DNA of 64,000 bases from an uncultured Bacillota bacterium. GTDB taxonomy: Bacteria > Bacillota > Clostridia > Christensenellales > QAND01. This document shows, piece after piece, positions 1 to 9,273 of the stretch. Position numbers and translations under genes: made by a program. The notes below the pieces were generated by a model that did no database searches, was not told the origin of the DNA, and worked only from the letters and a program-made list of their open reading frames with translations. The stretch spans positions 186,001-250,000 of the forward strand of contig CAJJKN010000002.1 of assembly GCA_905188085.1 (NCBI GenBank). Reading direction: 5' to 3'. The stretch's first letter is position 1. Each line of letters begins with the position of its first letter.

Positions 1-1253
1 AGAAGATCAAACGCATTGACGAGATTATTTATGATTTGACAAAACAGGTGGTGCGCCGCAAAATTACGCAGGACGGCGTGCGCCCGGACGGACGTAAGAC
101 AACGGAAGTGCGCCCGATTTGGAGCGAAGTTGGCATTTTGAAACGCCCGCACGGTTCCGGTGTGTTCACGCGCGGACAAACGCAGGTTATGACGATTTTG
201 ACCCTGGGCTCCATGAGCGAAGTGCAGGCGTTGGACGGCTTGTCCCCGGAACATTGCAAGCGCTATATGCATCAATACAACATGCCGCCGTATTCCGTGG
301 GCGAAACGCGGATGATGCGCGGCCCGGGACGCCGCGAAATCGGCCATGGCGCGTTGGCAGAGCGTGCGTTGGAGCCGATGATTCCGGACGAAGAGACCTT
401 CCCGTATGCGCTGCGTTTGGTCAGCGAAGTTATCAGCAGCAACGGCAGCACCTCTATGGCGAGCGTATGCGCCTCCACACTGGCGTTGATGGATGGCGGC
501 GTGCCGATTAAAAAGCCGGTAGCAGGCGTGGCCATGGGATTGATTAAAGATACCGAAAACGACACGGTTACGGTGTTGACGGATATTCAGGGCCTAGAAG
601 ACTTTTTGGGCGATATGGACTTTAAGGTGGCCGGCACCAAAGACGGCATTACCGCTATTCAGATGGATATCAAGATCAAAGGCATTGACCGCGAGATTTT
701 GACCCGTGCTTTGGCCCAGGCCAAGGAAGGCAGAATGCACATTTTGGGCAAGATGCTGGAAACCATTGCGCAGCCGAGAGAACAGCTGTCTGAATATGCG
801 CCGAAAATCGTATGCTTTACCATCAATCCGGAGAAGATCGGCGAAGTGGTGGGCCCGCGTGGAAAAACGATCAACAAGATCATTGCGGAAACCGGCGTAA
901 CCATTGACATTGAAGATGACGGCAAAGTATTTATCTGCACGCCGGATCAGGAAGCGGCTGATCAGGCGCGCAAAATGATCGAAGGCATCGTAAAAGAGAT
1001 TGAAGTGGGCGAAGTATACCTGGGCAAGGTGGTTCGCATTATGCCGTTTGGCGCGTTTGTGGAATTGTTGCCCGGGAAAGACGGAATGGTTCACATTTCC
1101 AAACTGGCGCGCGAGCGGGTAGAAAAGGTGGAAGATGTGGTGAATATCGGCGACGATATTCTGGTAAAAGTCATTGAAATTGACGATAAGGGCCGCATCA
1201 ACCTGACCCGCAAAGACTTGCTGCCGCCGGAACCGAAAAAGGAAAACAAATAA
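1..1253 (+). CDS. pnp: Polyribonucleotide nucleotidyltransferase (PNPase), 3' part
   Basis: PNPase degrades RNA 3' to 5' by phosphorolysis. The gene enters the window already open (first whole codon at base 3), so only about 416 C-terminal residues of a roughly 700-residue enzyme are present. Visible are the second RNase PH core (GRREIGHGALAERAL, then SSNGSTSMASVCAS, then the acidic GDMDFKVAGTKDG), a KH domain (IGEVVGPRGKTINKI, about bases 815-935) and an S1 RNA-binding domain (about 1008-1220, GAFVELLPGKDGMVHIS). The tail ends in a short Lys/Glu stretch. The frame is intact to TAA at 1251 and a terminator follows directly. The downstream order (YlxY-like, M16 peptidase, dpaA) is the one known from Bacillus. 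Confidence 0.97.
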   Translation, partial: KIKRIDEIIYDLTKQVVRRKITQDGVRPDGRKTTEVRPIWSEVGILKRPHGSGVFTRGQTQVMTILTLGSMSEVQALDGLSPEHCKRYMHQYNMPPYSVGETRMMRGPGRREIGHGALAERALEPMIPDEETFPYALRLVSEVISSNGSTSMASVCASTLALMDGGVPIKKPVAGVAMGLIKDTENDTVTVLTDIQGLEDFLGDMDFKVAGTKDGITAIQMDIKIKGIDREILTRALAQAKEGRMHILGKMLETIAQPREQLSEYAPKIVCFTINPEKIGEVVGPRGKTINKIIAETGVTIDIEDDGKVFICTPDQEAADQARKMIEGIVKEIEVGEVYLGKVVRIMPFGAFVELLPGKDGMVHISKLARERVEKVEDVVNIGDDILVKVIEIDDKGRINLTRKDLLPPEPKKENK

Positions 1254-1263
1254 GATAAATGAA

Positions 1264-1290
1264 GGGATCGCAAAAGCGGTCCTTTTTTCT
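1264..1290 (+). terminator. Rho-independent terminator after pnp
   Basis: A 7-bp stem GGATCGC/GCGGTCC (one G-U pair) with an AAAA loop is followed by a run of six T. It lies 10 bp after the pnp stop codon. Confidence 0.85.
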
Positions 1291-1679
1291 TTGCGAAAAT
1301 ATGGGCCGATGGATGGTAAAAAACGGGAACAAAGAAAACAGCAGAGCAAACGCATGGAAGATATGGAAACACCGGGCAGGCAGCATGAGCGTGGCGGAAA
1401 GGATGGATAGGGGGAAACCCGGTAAACAGAATTGAAAAAGGAGCAAAAACGTTAACCAAAAATATTTATGGGAATACAATCAAAACAAAAGCGACAGAGA
1501 AAACAGAAACGCCGGTTTGCAAACGGGAATGAAAAAGAACGACACAACGCAACGAATGGCGGATGGGCAGCTGTTGAATAAGCCAAAGACTTCGCGGAAA
1601 AAATGGATGTATGCTTCGGTTTAAAATTACGGACAAGTTTTTTCCTCGCCCCGCATATACCTAAGACGAGGTGGTGCAA
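1291..1679. other. Gene-less purine-rich spacer
   Basis: Nearly 390 bp between the pnp terminator and the next gene. The plus strand is markedly A/G-rich, with many A-runs. No frame combines a ribosome binding site, a start codon and a plausible protein, and no RNA structure was recognised. It may be a decayed gene or an untranslated leader of the following gene. Confidence 0.5.
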
Positions 1680-2375
1680 ATGAAGAATAGAGCGAGAAGA
1701 TATTTTGCCGTGAATTTTGTATTGCTGCTGATGATCGTGTGTATCTATCTGGCAACCAATGCGGCCATGCTACAAAACGTTTTTGCGCAGGTAGGGCAGG
1801 CGCCGATCTATAAAGGCCAGAAAAGCACGGTGACGTTGGTAATCAGCGCGGAAAGTGATTTTGAAAATGCCGTTATGGCAGGCCGGTATGCCAAAGAAAA
1901 GGGATTGGTTTTGACCATCGGCTTTACGGCGGAACAGATGCAAACAAAGCCGGGGGAAATAAAAAAACTCAGCGCAATGGGACATGAGATTATTTTACAG
2001 GGGCAGATAGATACAGGACATGCAGCCCCGGAGGAAATACGCACGGCGCTAAACCGGGAGATCGGGGCGTATACACAATTGTTTTCCAAAGCGCCGCAAT
2101 ATTATTTGCCCTATCGTTTTCAGGCGACAACGCTGATCAAAAAGGCATGCAAAGAGCAGGTGCTCAACGTGGTGCTGTTTAGCCAGGACAGCAGGGCCGT
2201 AGTGTATAAAAAAGCGGACGCTTTTACACAGGCATTGTTTTCGCAGATAAACAAAGGGGATTTTATCTATCTGGATCATACGGTGCTTTCGCAGGAAGTG
2301 CTGGAAAGCCTGCATCGGGAAATTGAGAAAAGCGGATATAAAAATCAAAACATGACGCAAGCGCTCATTGATTGA
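1680..2375 (+). CDS. YlxY-like polysaccharide-deacetylase-fold protein, catalytic motifs missing
   Basis: A 231-residue protein with an N-terminal signal anchor (about residues 8-30, FVLLLMIVCIYLATNAA) and an extracytoplasmic domain that resembles the NodB deacetylase fold. Between pnp and an M16 peptidase, Bacillus has ylxY, a NodB-family protein, so position supports the call. The usual metal-binding TFDDG motif is replaced here by VISAESD, and the usual HSxxH region reads GHEIILQGQIDTGH without the paired histidines. The protein is therefore probably a non-catalytic relative. ATG 1680 was chosen because GAGGTGG lies 5 bp upstream; an upstream GTG at 1671 overlaps that site. The family call rests mainly on synteny and the GHEI remnant. 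Confidence 0.65.
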   Translation: MKNRARRYFAVNFVLLLMIVCIYLATNAAMLQNVFAQVGQAPIYKGQKSTVTLVISAESDFENAVMAGRYAKEKGLVLTIGFTAEQMQTKPGEIKKLSAMGHEIILQGQIDTGHAAPEEIRTALNREIGAYTQLFSKAPQYYLPYRFQATTLIKKACKEQVLNVVLFSQDSRAVVYKKADAFTQALFSQINKGDFIYLDHTVLSQEVLESLHREIEKSGYKNQNMTQALID

Positions 2376-2400
2376 AACAATTGGGGAAAACTGGTACTAT
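2372..2400 (+). promoter_or_regulatory. Sigma-A type promoter of the M16 peptidase gene
   Basis: -35 TTGAAA (2372-2377), 17-bp spacer, -10 TACTAT (2395-2400) preceded by TGg, an extended -10. Confidence 0.65.
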
Positions 2401-2426
2401 AAGAGCAACAAAAGAGGAGGACAACC

Positions 2427-3686
2427 ATGTATTTTCAACGGACATTAAAAAACGGGGTTCGCGTAGTGGCCCAAAAGATAGAAGGATTTCGCTCTGTGAG
2501 CGTAGGGATATGGATCGGCACCGGCTCTGCCAACGAGGTGTTGCCGGAGGAGCGCGGCGTTTCGCATTTTATAGAGCATATGCTTTTCAAAGGCACACAG
2601 CGCCGCACGGCGCAGCAGATTGCCGCGGAGATGGACGGCATGGGCGGCATTTTGAATGCGTTTACGTCGAAAGAATGCACATGTTATCATGCGCGGGTGA
2701 CGGATGAAAAGTTGCCGCAGATGCTGGATTTGCTGTGCGATGTCGTATTTCATGCCACGCTGGATGAAGGGGAAATGCAAAAGGAAAAAGGCGTGGTGCT
2801 TGAAGAGATCAACATGGTGGAGGATACGCCGGAGGATTTGGTGCACGACCTGCTGTCTGAAGCGTATTTCGGCGAGCACCCGCTGGCAAGGCCGATTTTG
2901 GGCACGGCGCAAAGCGTGGCAAATATGACAAAGAAGATTATGCAGGACTACATGGCTAAGCAATATGTGCCGGAAAATATTGTGTTTGCCGCGGCCGGGG
3001 GGATAGAATTCGAAGCGTTTTGCGATCTGGTTGAAAAGCAGACAGAGCATTTGAACCCTTCCGGCAAAGCGCCGATGAAATACAAGGCGTTTGAAGGCGC
3101 AGAGCCGAGATTTTTAACCAGGGCCAAGCCCATCGAACAGGCGCACCTTTGCCTGTGTATGCCGGGATTTTGCATTGATGACTCGCATTTGTATGCGCTG
3201 AATGTGCTGAACAATGCTTTTGGGGGCAGCATGTCTTCCAGGCTGTTTCAACAGATCCGCGAAGAGCGCGGGCTGGCGTATGATGTATATTCCCATCCCT
3301 CTACCTATGCGAAAAACGGCGTGTTCTCCATCTATGCGGGGGTAACGGCGGCCAAGGCTACGGAAGTATGTGAGCTAATTTTGCAGGAGATGGAGACGCT
3401 GAAAAAAGACGGCCTATCCGAAGAAGAATTTATACGGGCCAAAGAGCAGCTGAAAGGCAATTATATTTTGGGCCTGGAATCCACCAGCGCACGGATGAAT
3501 GCCATCGGCCGTTCTATGGTGATGACGGGTAAAGTGAAAACGGCGGAAGAAACCCTCCGGCAGATTGAAGATGTGCAGGCCGAGGATATTCAAGAGATTT
3601 TGCCCCTTCTCTTTGACAGGGAAAAACTGGCGGGCAGCGCAGTGGGGAAAATACAAGAAGACGAGCTGCGGGCGATTATGGGCTAA
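2427..3686 (+). CDS. M16 family zinc peptidase (MlpA/YmxG type)
   Basis: A 419-residue peptidase of the pitrilysin / processing-peptidase family. The inverted zinc motif HxxEH is HFIEH at residues 47-51, and the third ligand is E127 or E126 in VLEEINMVED. The C-terminal half carries the partner-like M16 domain (FGGSMSSRLFQQIREERGLAYD, read as two shorter pieces). AGAGGAGG precedes ATG 2427. In Bacillus the equivalent gene also sits between pnp/ylxY and the dipicolinate operon. The natural substrate is unknown. A terminator ends the unit. Confidence 0.92.
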   Translation: MYFQRTLKNGVRVVAQKIEGFRSVSVGIWIGTGSANEVLPEERGVSHFIEHMLFKGTQRRTAQQIAAEMDGMGGILNAFTSKECTCYHARVTDEKLPQMLDLLCDVVFHATLDEGEMQKEKGVVLEEINMVEDTPEDLVHDLLSEAYFGEHPLARPILGTAQSVANMTKKIMQDYMAKQYVPENIVFAAAGGIEFEAFCDLVEKQTEHLNPSGKAPMKYKAFEGAEPRFLTRAKPIEQAHLCLCMPGFCIDDSHLYALNVLNNAFGGSMSSRLFQQIREERGLAYDVYSHPSTYAKNGVFSIYAGVTAAKATEVCELILQEMETLKKDGLSEEEFIRAKEQLKGNYILGLESTSARMNAIGRSMVMTGKVKTAEETLRQIEDVQAEDIQEILPLLFDREKLAGSAVGKIQEDELRAIMG

Positions 3687-3696
3687 AAGAATCAAC

Positions 3697-3722
3697 AAAA
3701 AAGCGCTTCGGGCGCTTTTTTT
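3697..3722 (+). terminator. Terminator after M16 peptidase
   Basis: Stem AAAAAGCGC / GCGCTTTTT around a TTCGG loop, followed by further T. Located 11 bp past the stop. Confidence 0.85.
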
Positions 3723-3783
3723 GTTGGCTTGGTTCATTGTGAAAGGCGCAGCGCATAGGATAAAGGCGTTAGGGGGCGATTTG

Positions 3784-4596
3784 ATGGAAGAAAAGATTTT
3801 GATTTTAGGCGGGGATGTGCGCAATGAAAAATTGTTTTATGAATTAAAACGCAGGGGGTATGAAACGGAATACTTTTCCGATGCATACCGGGAAAACCAA
3901 CAGGCGATAAAGCAGCAAATACAAAACACGCGCTTTATCGTGCTTCCCATGGCGCTGAAAGAGCAGAGAATTTGCGGGCTGGATAGAGAGCAGATTGTAA
4001 GCTGCTGCGAAAAGGGCACGCGGTTATTTTGCGGCACGGCGGACAGGGCCTGGCAAACGGAAACCGAAAAAAGAGGGATAGAATTGATCTCTCTTTTAAA
4101 CCGGGAGACATATGCCAGAGAGAATGCATATTATACCGCAGAAGGGGCGCTGTGCCTGATACAGCAGAAAATGCAAGCCTCGCTATGGCAAAAGCGCTGC
4201 GTGATTGTGGGCAGCGGGCGGATTGCTCAAAATTTATTTCCGATGCTAAAACTACATACGCCGTATCTTTCCGTTGTGGCAAGAAACCGGGCGATGCTGG
4301 CCCAATTTGCCTGCTGGCAGGCAAAGACATTTGCTTTTGACCAACAGGCAGAGGCGTTTGACGGGGCGGAGATTGTGTTTAACACTGTGCCGGAACCCGT
4401 GATTTGCCCCAATGTGCTGAACAGCATGGCGGAAGGCGGCTGGTATATGGAGCTTGCCTCCGCGCCTTACGGATGCGCATGGGAGGAGATACCGCTTGGC
4501 ATAAATAAACTGATGGGCAGCGGAATTCCGGGCAAGATGTTTGCTGTATCGGCGGCAAAAAGCATGGCAACAGCGATGATCCCCTATCTAAAATAG
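3784..4596 (+). CDS. dpaA: Dipicolinate synthase subunit A
   Basis: DpaA and DpaB make dipicolinic acid, the spore-core Ca2+ chelator, from the lysine-pathway dihydrodipicolinate in the mother cell. This 270-residue protein has an N-terminal fold starting EEKILILGGDVRN and a Rossmann nucleotide site IVGSGRIAQN (residues 141-150). It is a little shorter than the usual ~300 residues. AGGGGGCG is located 7-14 bp before ATG 3784. dpaB follows after 11 bp, so the two form an operon. No asd, dapG or dapA follows, unlike in Bacillus. The assignment rests on the dpaB neighbour and the Rossmann motif; the N-terminal half is divergent. Confidence 0.85.
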   Translation: MEEKILILGGDVRNEKLFYELKRRGYETEYFSDAYRENQQAIKQQIQNTRFIVLPMALKEQRICGLDREQIVSCCEKGTRLFCGTADRAWQTETEKRGIELISLLNRETYARENAYYTAEGALCLIQQKMQASLWQKRCVIVGSGRIAQNLFPMLKLHTPYLSVVARNRAMLAQFACWQAKTFAFDQQAEAFDGAEIVFNTVPEPVICPNVLNSMAEGGWYMELASAPYGCAWEEIPLGINKLMGSGIPGKMFAVSAAKSMATAMIPYLK

Positions 4597-4607
4597 GAGG
4601 GGTTGTC

Positions 4608-5213
4608 TTGGAATATTTGAAGGGAAAAACCGTTGGGTGGGTATTCACCGGCTCGTTTTGCACAATAGACGCCGTATTGCCGGAGATGGAAAAAATGAAA
4701 CAAACCGGGGCGAGGGTGGTGCCTATTTTTTCGCAGCATGTGGCCACGCTGGATACGAGGTTTAACCCGGCGCCCGCAGTGCGGGAAAAGGCGGAGTGCA
4801 TTTGCGGGGAAAGCGTGATAGATTCCATCCCGGGGGCAGAGCCGATCGGCCCACAGAAAAAGCTGGATTTGATTGTGGTGGCCCCTTGCACAGGCAATAC
4901 GCTGGCCAAATTGGCCAACGCCATTACGGACACAACCGCCACCATGGCCGTGAAAGCACACCTGCGCAACCAACGGCCCGTGGTGATTGCCCTGGCCACC
5001 AACGACGCGCTGGCGGGAAATGCAAAGAATTTGGGCCTGTTGCTCAATGCCAAGCATTATTACTTTGTGCCCTTTGGGCAGGACGGCGCACAGACAAAGG
5101 AAAACTCTTTGCAGGCGCATTTTCCGTCGATTGTGAAAACGGCAGAACTGGCCTTGCAGGGAAAACAGCTTCAACCGTTGCTGTTGGGCGCGGGAGAATG
5201 CTTGAATCCATAA
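4608..5213 (+). CDS. dpaB: Dipicolinate synthase subunit B (flavoprotein family)
   Basis: A 201-residue flavoprotein-type subunit of dipicolinate synthase. The GWVFTGSFCTID start and the APCTGNTLAKLANAITDT segment are typical of DpaB (SpoVFB), a relative of the CoaC/UbiX flavoproteins. Start is TTG 4608, with AGGAGGGG 6 bp upstream; no in-frame ATG suits better. Immediately downstream of dpaA and ended by a strong terminator. Presence of dpaAB is the clearest sporulation marker in the window. Confidence 0.92.
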   Translation: MEYLKGKTVGWVFTGSFCTIDAVLPEMEKMKQTGARVVPIFSQHVATLDTRFNPAPAVREKAECICGESVIDSIPGAEPIGPQKKLDLIVVAPCTGNTLAKLANAITDTTATMAVKAHLRNQRPVVIALATNDALAGNAKNLGLLLNAKHYYFVPFGQDGAQTKENSLQAHFPSIVKTAELALQGKQLQPLLLGAGECLNP

Positions 5214-5219
5214 CAGAAA

Positions 5220-5265
5220 AAACAGGCGCCCGGCCAAGAGGAAGGCGCCTGTTCTATTTGTTTTA
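5220..5265 (+). terminator. Terminator after dpaB
   Basis: A perfect 9-bp stem ACAGGCGCC (5222-5230) / GGCGCCTGT (5244-5252) with a 13-nt loop, followed by TCTATTTGTTTT. Confidence 0.85.
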
Positions 5266-5286
5266 TAAAGAAAAATTGTGTATAAT
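5258..5286 (+). promoter_or_regulatory. Promoter of ftsK/spoIIIE
   Basis: -35 TTGTTT (5258-5263), 17-bp spacer, perfect -10 TATAAT (5281-5286). The -35 lies in the T-tract of the preceding terminator. Confidence 0.7.
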
Positions 5287-5324
5287 GTATCAGTATAAAA
5301 ATCATGAGGAAAGGCCGGAACTGA

Positions 5325-7949
5325 ATGTCGCCAAGGAAGAAAAAAAAGAAAGTGCTGCGCGAAGAGATTATAGGCATTTGCCTGTCTGCGTTGGCGCTGA
5401 TTATGATGATTGGGATGTTCAGTTCAAGCGCAGGCTTTGTGGGGGACACGTATAAGCAAATCAGCCTGGGCGTATGGGGCCTGTTTGCCTATGCGCTGCC
5501 GGTGGTGCTGATTGGCATCGGCGTATATCTGGTTTTGTATGCGGATAAAAAGATCCGCACGTTTCAGGTTGTGATGTATGTTTTGTGCGCGCTGTCGCTG
5601 ATGGGCATTTGGCATTTGGCTTTGGCGGGCGACGCGTCTGTGGCGCAGCTGAACTATTGGGCCTGTATCAAAGAAAGCTATGAATTGGGGCGGCTGCATA
5701 CGCAGGGCTTTGGCGCATTTGCCGCGTTGTTTGTCTATCCGATAAAACAGCTGTTTGGCCTGGCGGGCGCCTATATTTTCTTTGTGGCTCTGATGGTGAT
5801 CTCTTTATTGTTTATCGCCAACATCTCCATTCGCCAGGTGCAAAGAAAGGCAAAAGCCAAGGCGGTAAAGGCGAAAAAAGAGCACATGGAAAAGCGCGAA
5901 CAGCGCAGGCAGACGGCTTTGGAGCTGGAAGAGGAAGAACCGGAACCAAAGCAAGGCTGGGAAGATTGGCAGCCGGAACCCATGGAGCAACCTATCCAGG
6001 AACCCGCAGCAGACAGGCAGGAACGCCATGCGGAAAAAGAGCATGTGATGTATAACGTGGGAGACGATTTTGAAGAAGTCGTAAACCGCGAAGACGAGAT
6101 TGAACTGTTTCCCGGCGTAGGGAAACAGGCGGTGCGCCGGCATGTGCAGCCGATGCATCATGAAAATTTGCAAGAAGACGGCTTTGAAGATGAGTATTTT
6201 GCCGGAACGCCGGAAGTGCCCATTGAGATAGATTTAACGCAGCCCTGGCATGATGAACAGGAGCCGGACGAACCGGAGCAGGAAGAGCATGAAACCGCTT
6301 TGGAGCCGGAAGAGGCAGCGCCGCGCAGAAATGCACGGGAAGACCTGCTGCCCTGGCAAACGCAGCATGAAAAGATGGAGCCTGTGGAACCGGAAGTGGC
6401 CAAAGACGTGATTACCAAAGCACAGACGGCCAAAATTGATAAACAAGAAGTGGCGGGCGCAATGGCAAGCTATAAAGTGCCGCCGATTTCCATGCTGAGC
6501 AAAGCTTCCGGCAGCGACGTAAGAAAGCCCATTTCCCAGGTGGATACCAGGGCGGCAGCCAAACAGCTGGAGCAGACATTCAGCAGCTTTGGCGTATCGG
6601 CCAAGGTGGTAAACGTGCGCAGCGGCCCTGTGATTACGCAATACGAAGTGCAGCCTGCGCCGGGGGTGCGCGTGAACAGAATTGCAAATCTGTCGGATGA
6701 CATTGCCTTATCCTTGGCGGCGCCGGGCGTGCGTATTGAAGCGCCGATTCCGGGGAAAAACGCAATCGGCATTGAGGTGCCGAATAAAAAACGTTCGTCC
6801 GTAATGCTGCGGGATGTATTGGAAAGCGGCGCGTTTAGAAACGCGAAGAGCAAAGTATCCGTGGCGCTGGGGAAAAACATTGCGGGCGACGATATTGTAA
6901 TAGACCTCGCGTCCATGCCGCATCTTTTGATTGCAGGCACAACGGGAAGCGGGAAAAGCGTATGCGTAAATTCGCTGATTGTCAGCTTGCTGTTTAAGGC
7001 TACGCCGGAAGAAGTGAAGCTGATTATGATTGACCCGAAGGTGGTGGAGCTTTCCGGCTTTAACGGCATTCCGCATTTGATGACGCCGGTGGTAACGGAT
7101 CCTAAAAAAGCGGCCGGCGCGTTAAATTGGGCGCTGTCCGAAATGTTAAAGCGGTACAACGCCTTTGCGGATAGAGGCGCCAAGGATATTTCCCGCTATA
7201 ATGACATAATGCGGATGACGGGCGAACCGATTCTGCCGTATTTGGTTGTTATCATAGATGAGCTGGCGGATTTGATGATGGCTTCTCCCAGAGAGGTGGA
7301 GGACAGCATTTGCCGCATTGCGCAGATGGGCCGCGCCTGCGGGATTCACCTGGTGGTGGCCACGCAGCGGCCGAGCGTGGATGTGATCACCGGTTTGATT
7401 AAAGCAAACTTTCCCTCCCGCATCGCTTTTGCCGTTTCCAGCCAGACGGACAGCCGCACGATTTTGGACCAGGGCGGCGCAGAAAAGCTGCTGGGCAAAG
7501 GGGATATGCTCTTTCATACCAGCACAACGCCTAAGCCTGTGCGTATTCAGGGCGCGTTTGTGTCCGACCCTGAGGTGGAGGCCGTGATTGAGTATGTGAA
7601 AAACAGCGGGATGACGCCGGAATACAGCAACGAAGTGATTGAAGAGATGAATAAGAGCCTGGAAGCCGAAGCCAAAAGCGGAAAAGGCGGCATGGGCGGG
7701 CAGGCAGAAAAGCAGGATGAAATGCTGGCGCAGGCGGCGTATACGTTTGTGGAAGCGGGGCAAGCCTCCACTTCCTTGATTCAGAGAAAGCTGCGGCTTG
7801 GCTATGGCAGGGCCGCCAGGATTATAGACGAATTGGAAGAGATGAAAATCATCGGCCCGCCAAACGGAAGCAGGCCGCGCAAGGTGTTGGTATCGATGGA
7901 TCAATGCCGACAGATCTTTGAAGAAGGAGACGGCGAAATTGACGAATAG
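5325..7949 (+). CDS. ftsK: DNA translocase FtsK/SpoIIIE
   Basis: An 874-residue membrane-anchored motor that pumps DNA through the division or sporulation septum. The N-terminus has a Lys-rich leader and four transmembrane helices (about residues 14-175). A long acidic, Glu/Pro-rich linker follows (about 190-380). The RecA-like motor has Walker A GTTGSGKS near residue 538 and Walker B VVIIDELADLMM near 640. The C-terminal winged-helix gamma domain that reads KOPS/SRS sequences lies at about 800-865 (AGQASTSLIQRKLRLGYGRA). GAGGAAAGG precedes ATG 5325. Only one copy is in the window, next to dpaAB as in Bacillus where it is spoIIIE; FtsK and SpoIIIE cannot be told apart by sequence reading. Confidence 0.95.
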   Translation: MSPRKKKKKVLREEIIGICLSALALIMMIGMFSSSAGFVGDTYKQISLGVWGLFAYALPVVLIGIGVYLVLYADKKIRTFQVVMYVLCALSLMGIWHLALAGDASVAQLNYWACIKESYELGRLHTQGFGAFAALFVYPIKQLFGLAGAYIFFVALMVISLLFIANISIRQVQRKAKAKAVKAKKEHMEKREQRRQTALELEEEEPEPKQGWEDWQPEPMEQPIQEPAADRQERHAEKEHVMYNVGDDFEEVVNREDEIELFPGVGKQAVRRHVQPMHHENLQEDGFEDEYFAGTPEVPIEIDLTQPWHDEQEPDEPEQEEHETALEPEEAAPRRNAREDLLPWQTQHEKMEPVEPEVAKDVITKAQTAKIDKQEVAGAMASYKVPPISMLSKASGSDVRKPISQVDTRAAAKQLEQTFSSFGVSAKVVNVRSGPVITQYEVQPAPGVRVNRIANLSDDIALSLAAPGVRIEAPIPGKNAIGIEVPNKKRSSVMLRDVLESGAFRNAKSKVSVALGKNIAGDDIVIDLASMPHLLIAGTTGSGKSVCVNSLIVSLLFKATPEEVKLIMIDPKVVELSGFNGIPHLMTPVVTDPKKAAGALNWALSEMLKRYNAFADRGAKDISRYNDIMRMTGEPILPYLVVIIDELADLMMASPREVEDSICRIAQMGRACGIHLVVATQRPSVDVITGLIKANFPSRIAFAVSSQTDSRTILDQGGAEKLLGKGDMLFHTSTTPKPVRIQGAFVSDPEVEAVIEYVKNSGMTPEYSNEVIEEMNKSLEAEAKSGKGGMGGQAEKQDEMLAQAAYTFVEAGQASTSLIQRKLRLGYGRAARIIDELEEMKIIGPPNGSRPRKVLVSMDQCRQIFEEGDGEIDE

Positions 7950-9273
7950 GACGCTGGGCGTTATCTCTTTGGGATGCAGCAAAAACCGATTGGATACCGA
8001 AGGTATGCTGTATGCGCTGACAAAAGACGGATTTACGATTATCGAAGATCTGGAAAATGCGGATTTAATTGTGGTAAATACCTGTTCATTCATCCAAAGC
8101 GCCAAAGAAGAATCCATTGAAATGATATTGCAGGCTGCGCAGATGAAACAACAGCGCCCCGGGACAAAGCTTTTGGTGACGGGCTGTCTGCCGGAAAGAT
8201 ACCGCGAAGAATTAGCCAAGGAACTGCCGGAAGTGGATGCGTTTGTGGGCGTAAACCAATACGGGGAAATTGTTGACATTGTGCGCCGCGTGTTTGCAGG
8301 CGAACAGGTGCAAGACTATACCACGCAAACCGAGTTACCGGCAGGGCGCGTGCAGACCACGCCTAAGCATTTGGCGTATGTGAGAATTGCAGAAGGCTGC
8401 GACCACAGATGCGCCTATTGTGCGATTCCTGCCATTCGCGGGCCGTATCGCAGCCGGCCGATGGAGGAGATTGTGGCGGAATGCCAAAAGCTGGTAAACA
8501 AGGGCGTAAAAGAAATCGTGTTAATTGCGCAGGATACTTCGTATTATGGAAAGGACCTGTATGGTAGATTTTGCCTGGCGGAGCTGCTGCAAAAGGTGGA
8601 TGCCGTAGGGGCGCAATGGATACGGATTTTGTATGTGTATCCGGAGCGAATTACAAAAGAGCTGCTGGATACGATAGTAAACAGCAAGAGCATTGTGCCG
8701 TATTTGGATTTGCCGCTGCAGCATGTGAATGATGATATTTTGCGGGCCATGGGACGGCCGACTACGCAGGAAAAACTATATGCTTTGATGGATCAAATTC
8801 AAAATTGCGTAAAGCCGTTTACGCTGCGTACCACGTTTATCACCGGCTTTCCCGGGGAAACGCAAGAGCAATTCGATGCGCTGGTTTCCTTTGTGAAAGA
8901 GGGGTATTTTGCGCATGTGGGCGCGTTTGCCTATTCCAAAGAGGAGGGCACGCGCGCAGCCAAATTGCCAAACCAGATTCCGAAAAGAACCAAAGAGGCT
9001 AGACGAAATGCCCTCCTGGCCGCGCAACAGCCGATTTCCAGAAAGTTTATGGAGCGCGCGGTGGGCACGGAAATGGAGATTATGATAGAAGAATACGATG
9101 CGGATATTTGCATGTATCTGGGCCGGGCGCAGAGTCAGGCGCCGGAAGTGGACGGTGTGACGTATGTTTCCAGCGTTTCTCCGCTTTTGCTGGGGCAAAC
9201 GGTTCGCTGCAAAATCACGCAGGCAAATGAATACGATTGGATGGGTGAAGCGATCGATGACGTTAGCCAGTAA
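7939..9273 (+). CDS. rimO: Ribosomal protein S12 methylthiotransferase
   Basis: A radical-SAM enzyme that adds a methylthio group to an Asp of ribosomal protein S12. About 444 residues. Order of parts: N-terminal UPF0004 domain with three cluster cysteines (SLGCSKNRLD, NTCSFIQSA, VTGCLPER), radical-SAM CxxxCxxC as CDHRCAYC, then a TRAM domain at the end. The SLGCSKN and IRGPYRSRP signatures favour RimO over MiaB, and miaB is separately present at 22.1 kb. TTG 7939 is preferred because AAGGAG lies 9 bp upstream; a TTG at 7918 is also in frame but has no ribosome binding site. Overlaps the end of ftsK by 11 bp. Confidence 0.93.
   Translation: MTNRTLGVISLGCSKNRLDTEGMLYALTKDGFTIIEDLENADLIVVNTCSFIQSAKEESIEMILQAAQMKQQRPGTKLLVTGCLPERYREELAKELPEVDAFVGVNQYGEIVDIVRRVFAGEQVQDYTTQTELPAGRVQTTPKHLAYVRIAEGCDHRCAYCAIPAIRGPYRSRPMEEIVAECQKLVNKGVKEIVLIAQDTSYYGKDLYGRFCLAELLQKVDAVGAQWIRILYVYPERITKELLDTIVNSKSIVPYLDLPLQHVNDDILRAMGRPTTQEKLYALMDQIQNCVKPFTLRTTFITGFPGETQEQFDALVSFVKEGYFAHVGAFAYSKEEGTRAAKLPNQIPKRTKEARRNALLAAQQPISRKFMERAVGTEMEIMIEEYDADICMYLGRAQSQAPEVDGVTYVSSVSPLLLGQTVRCKITQANEYDWMGEAIDDVSQ

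Noticed and set aside
594..1355. A 253-codon open frame on the minus strand across pnp
   Set aside because: It is the complement shadow of a well-recognised gene and has no ribosome binding site or plausible protein character. Many similar frames opposite long genes were left out for the same reason.
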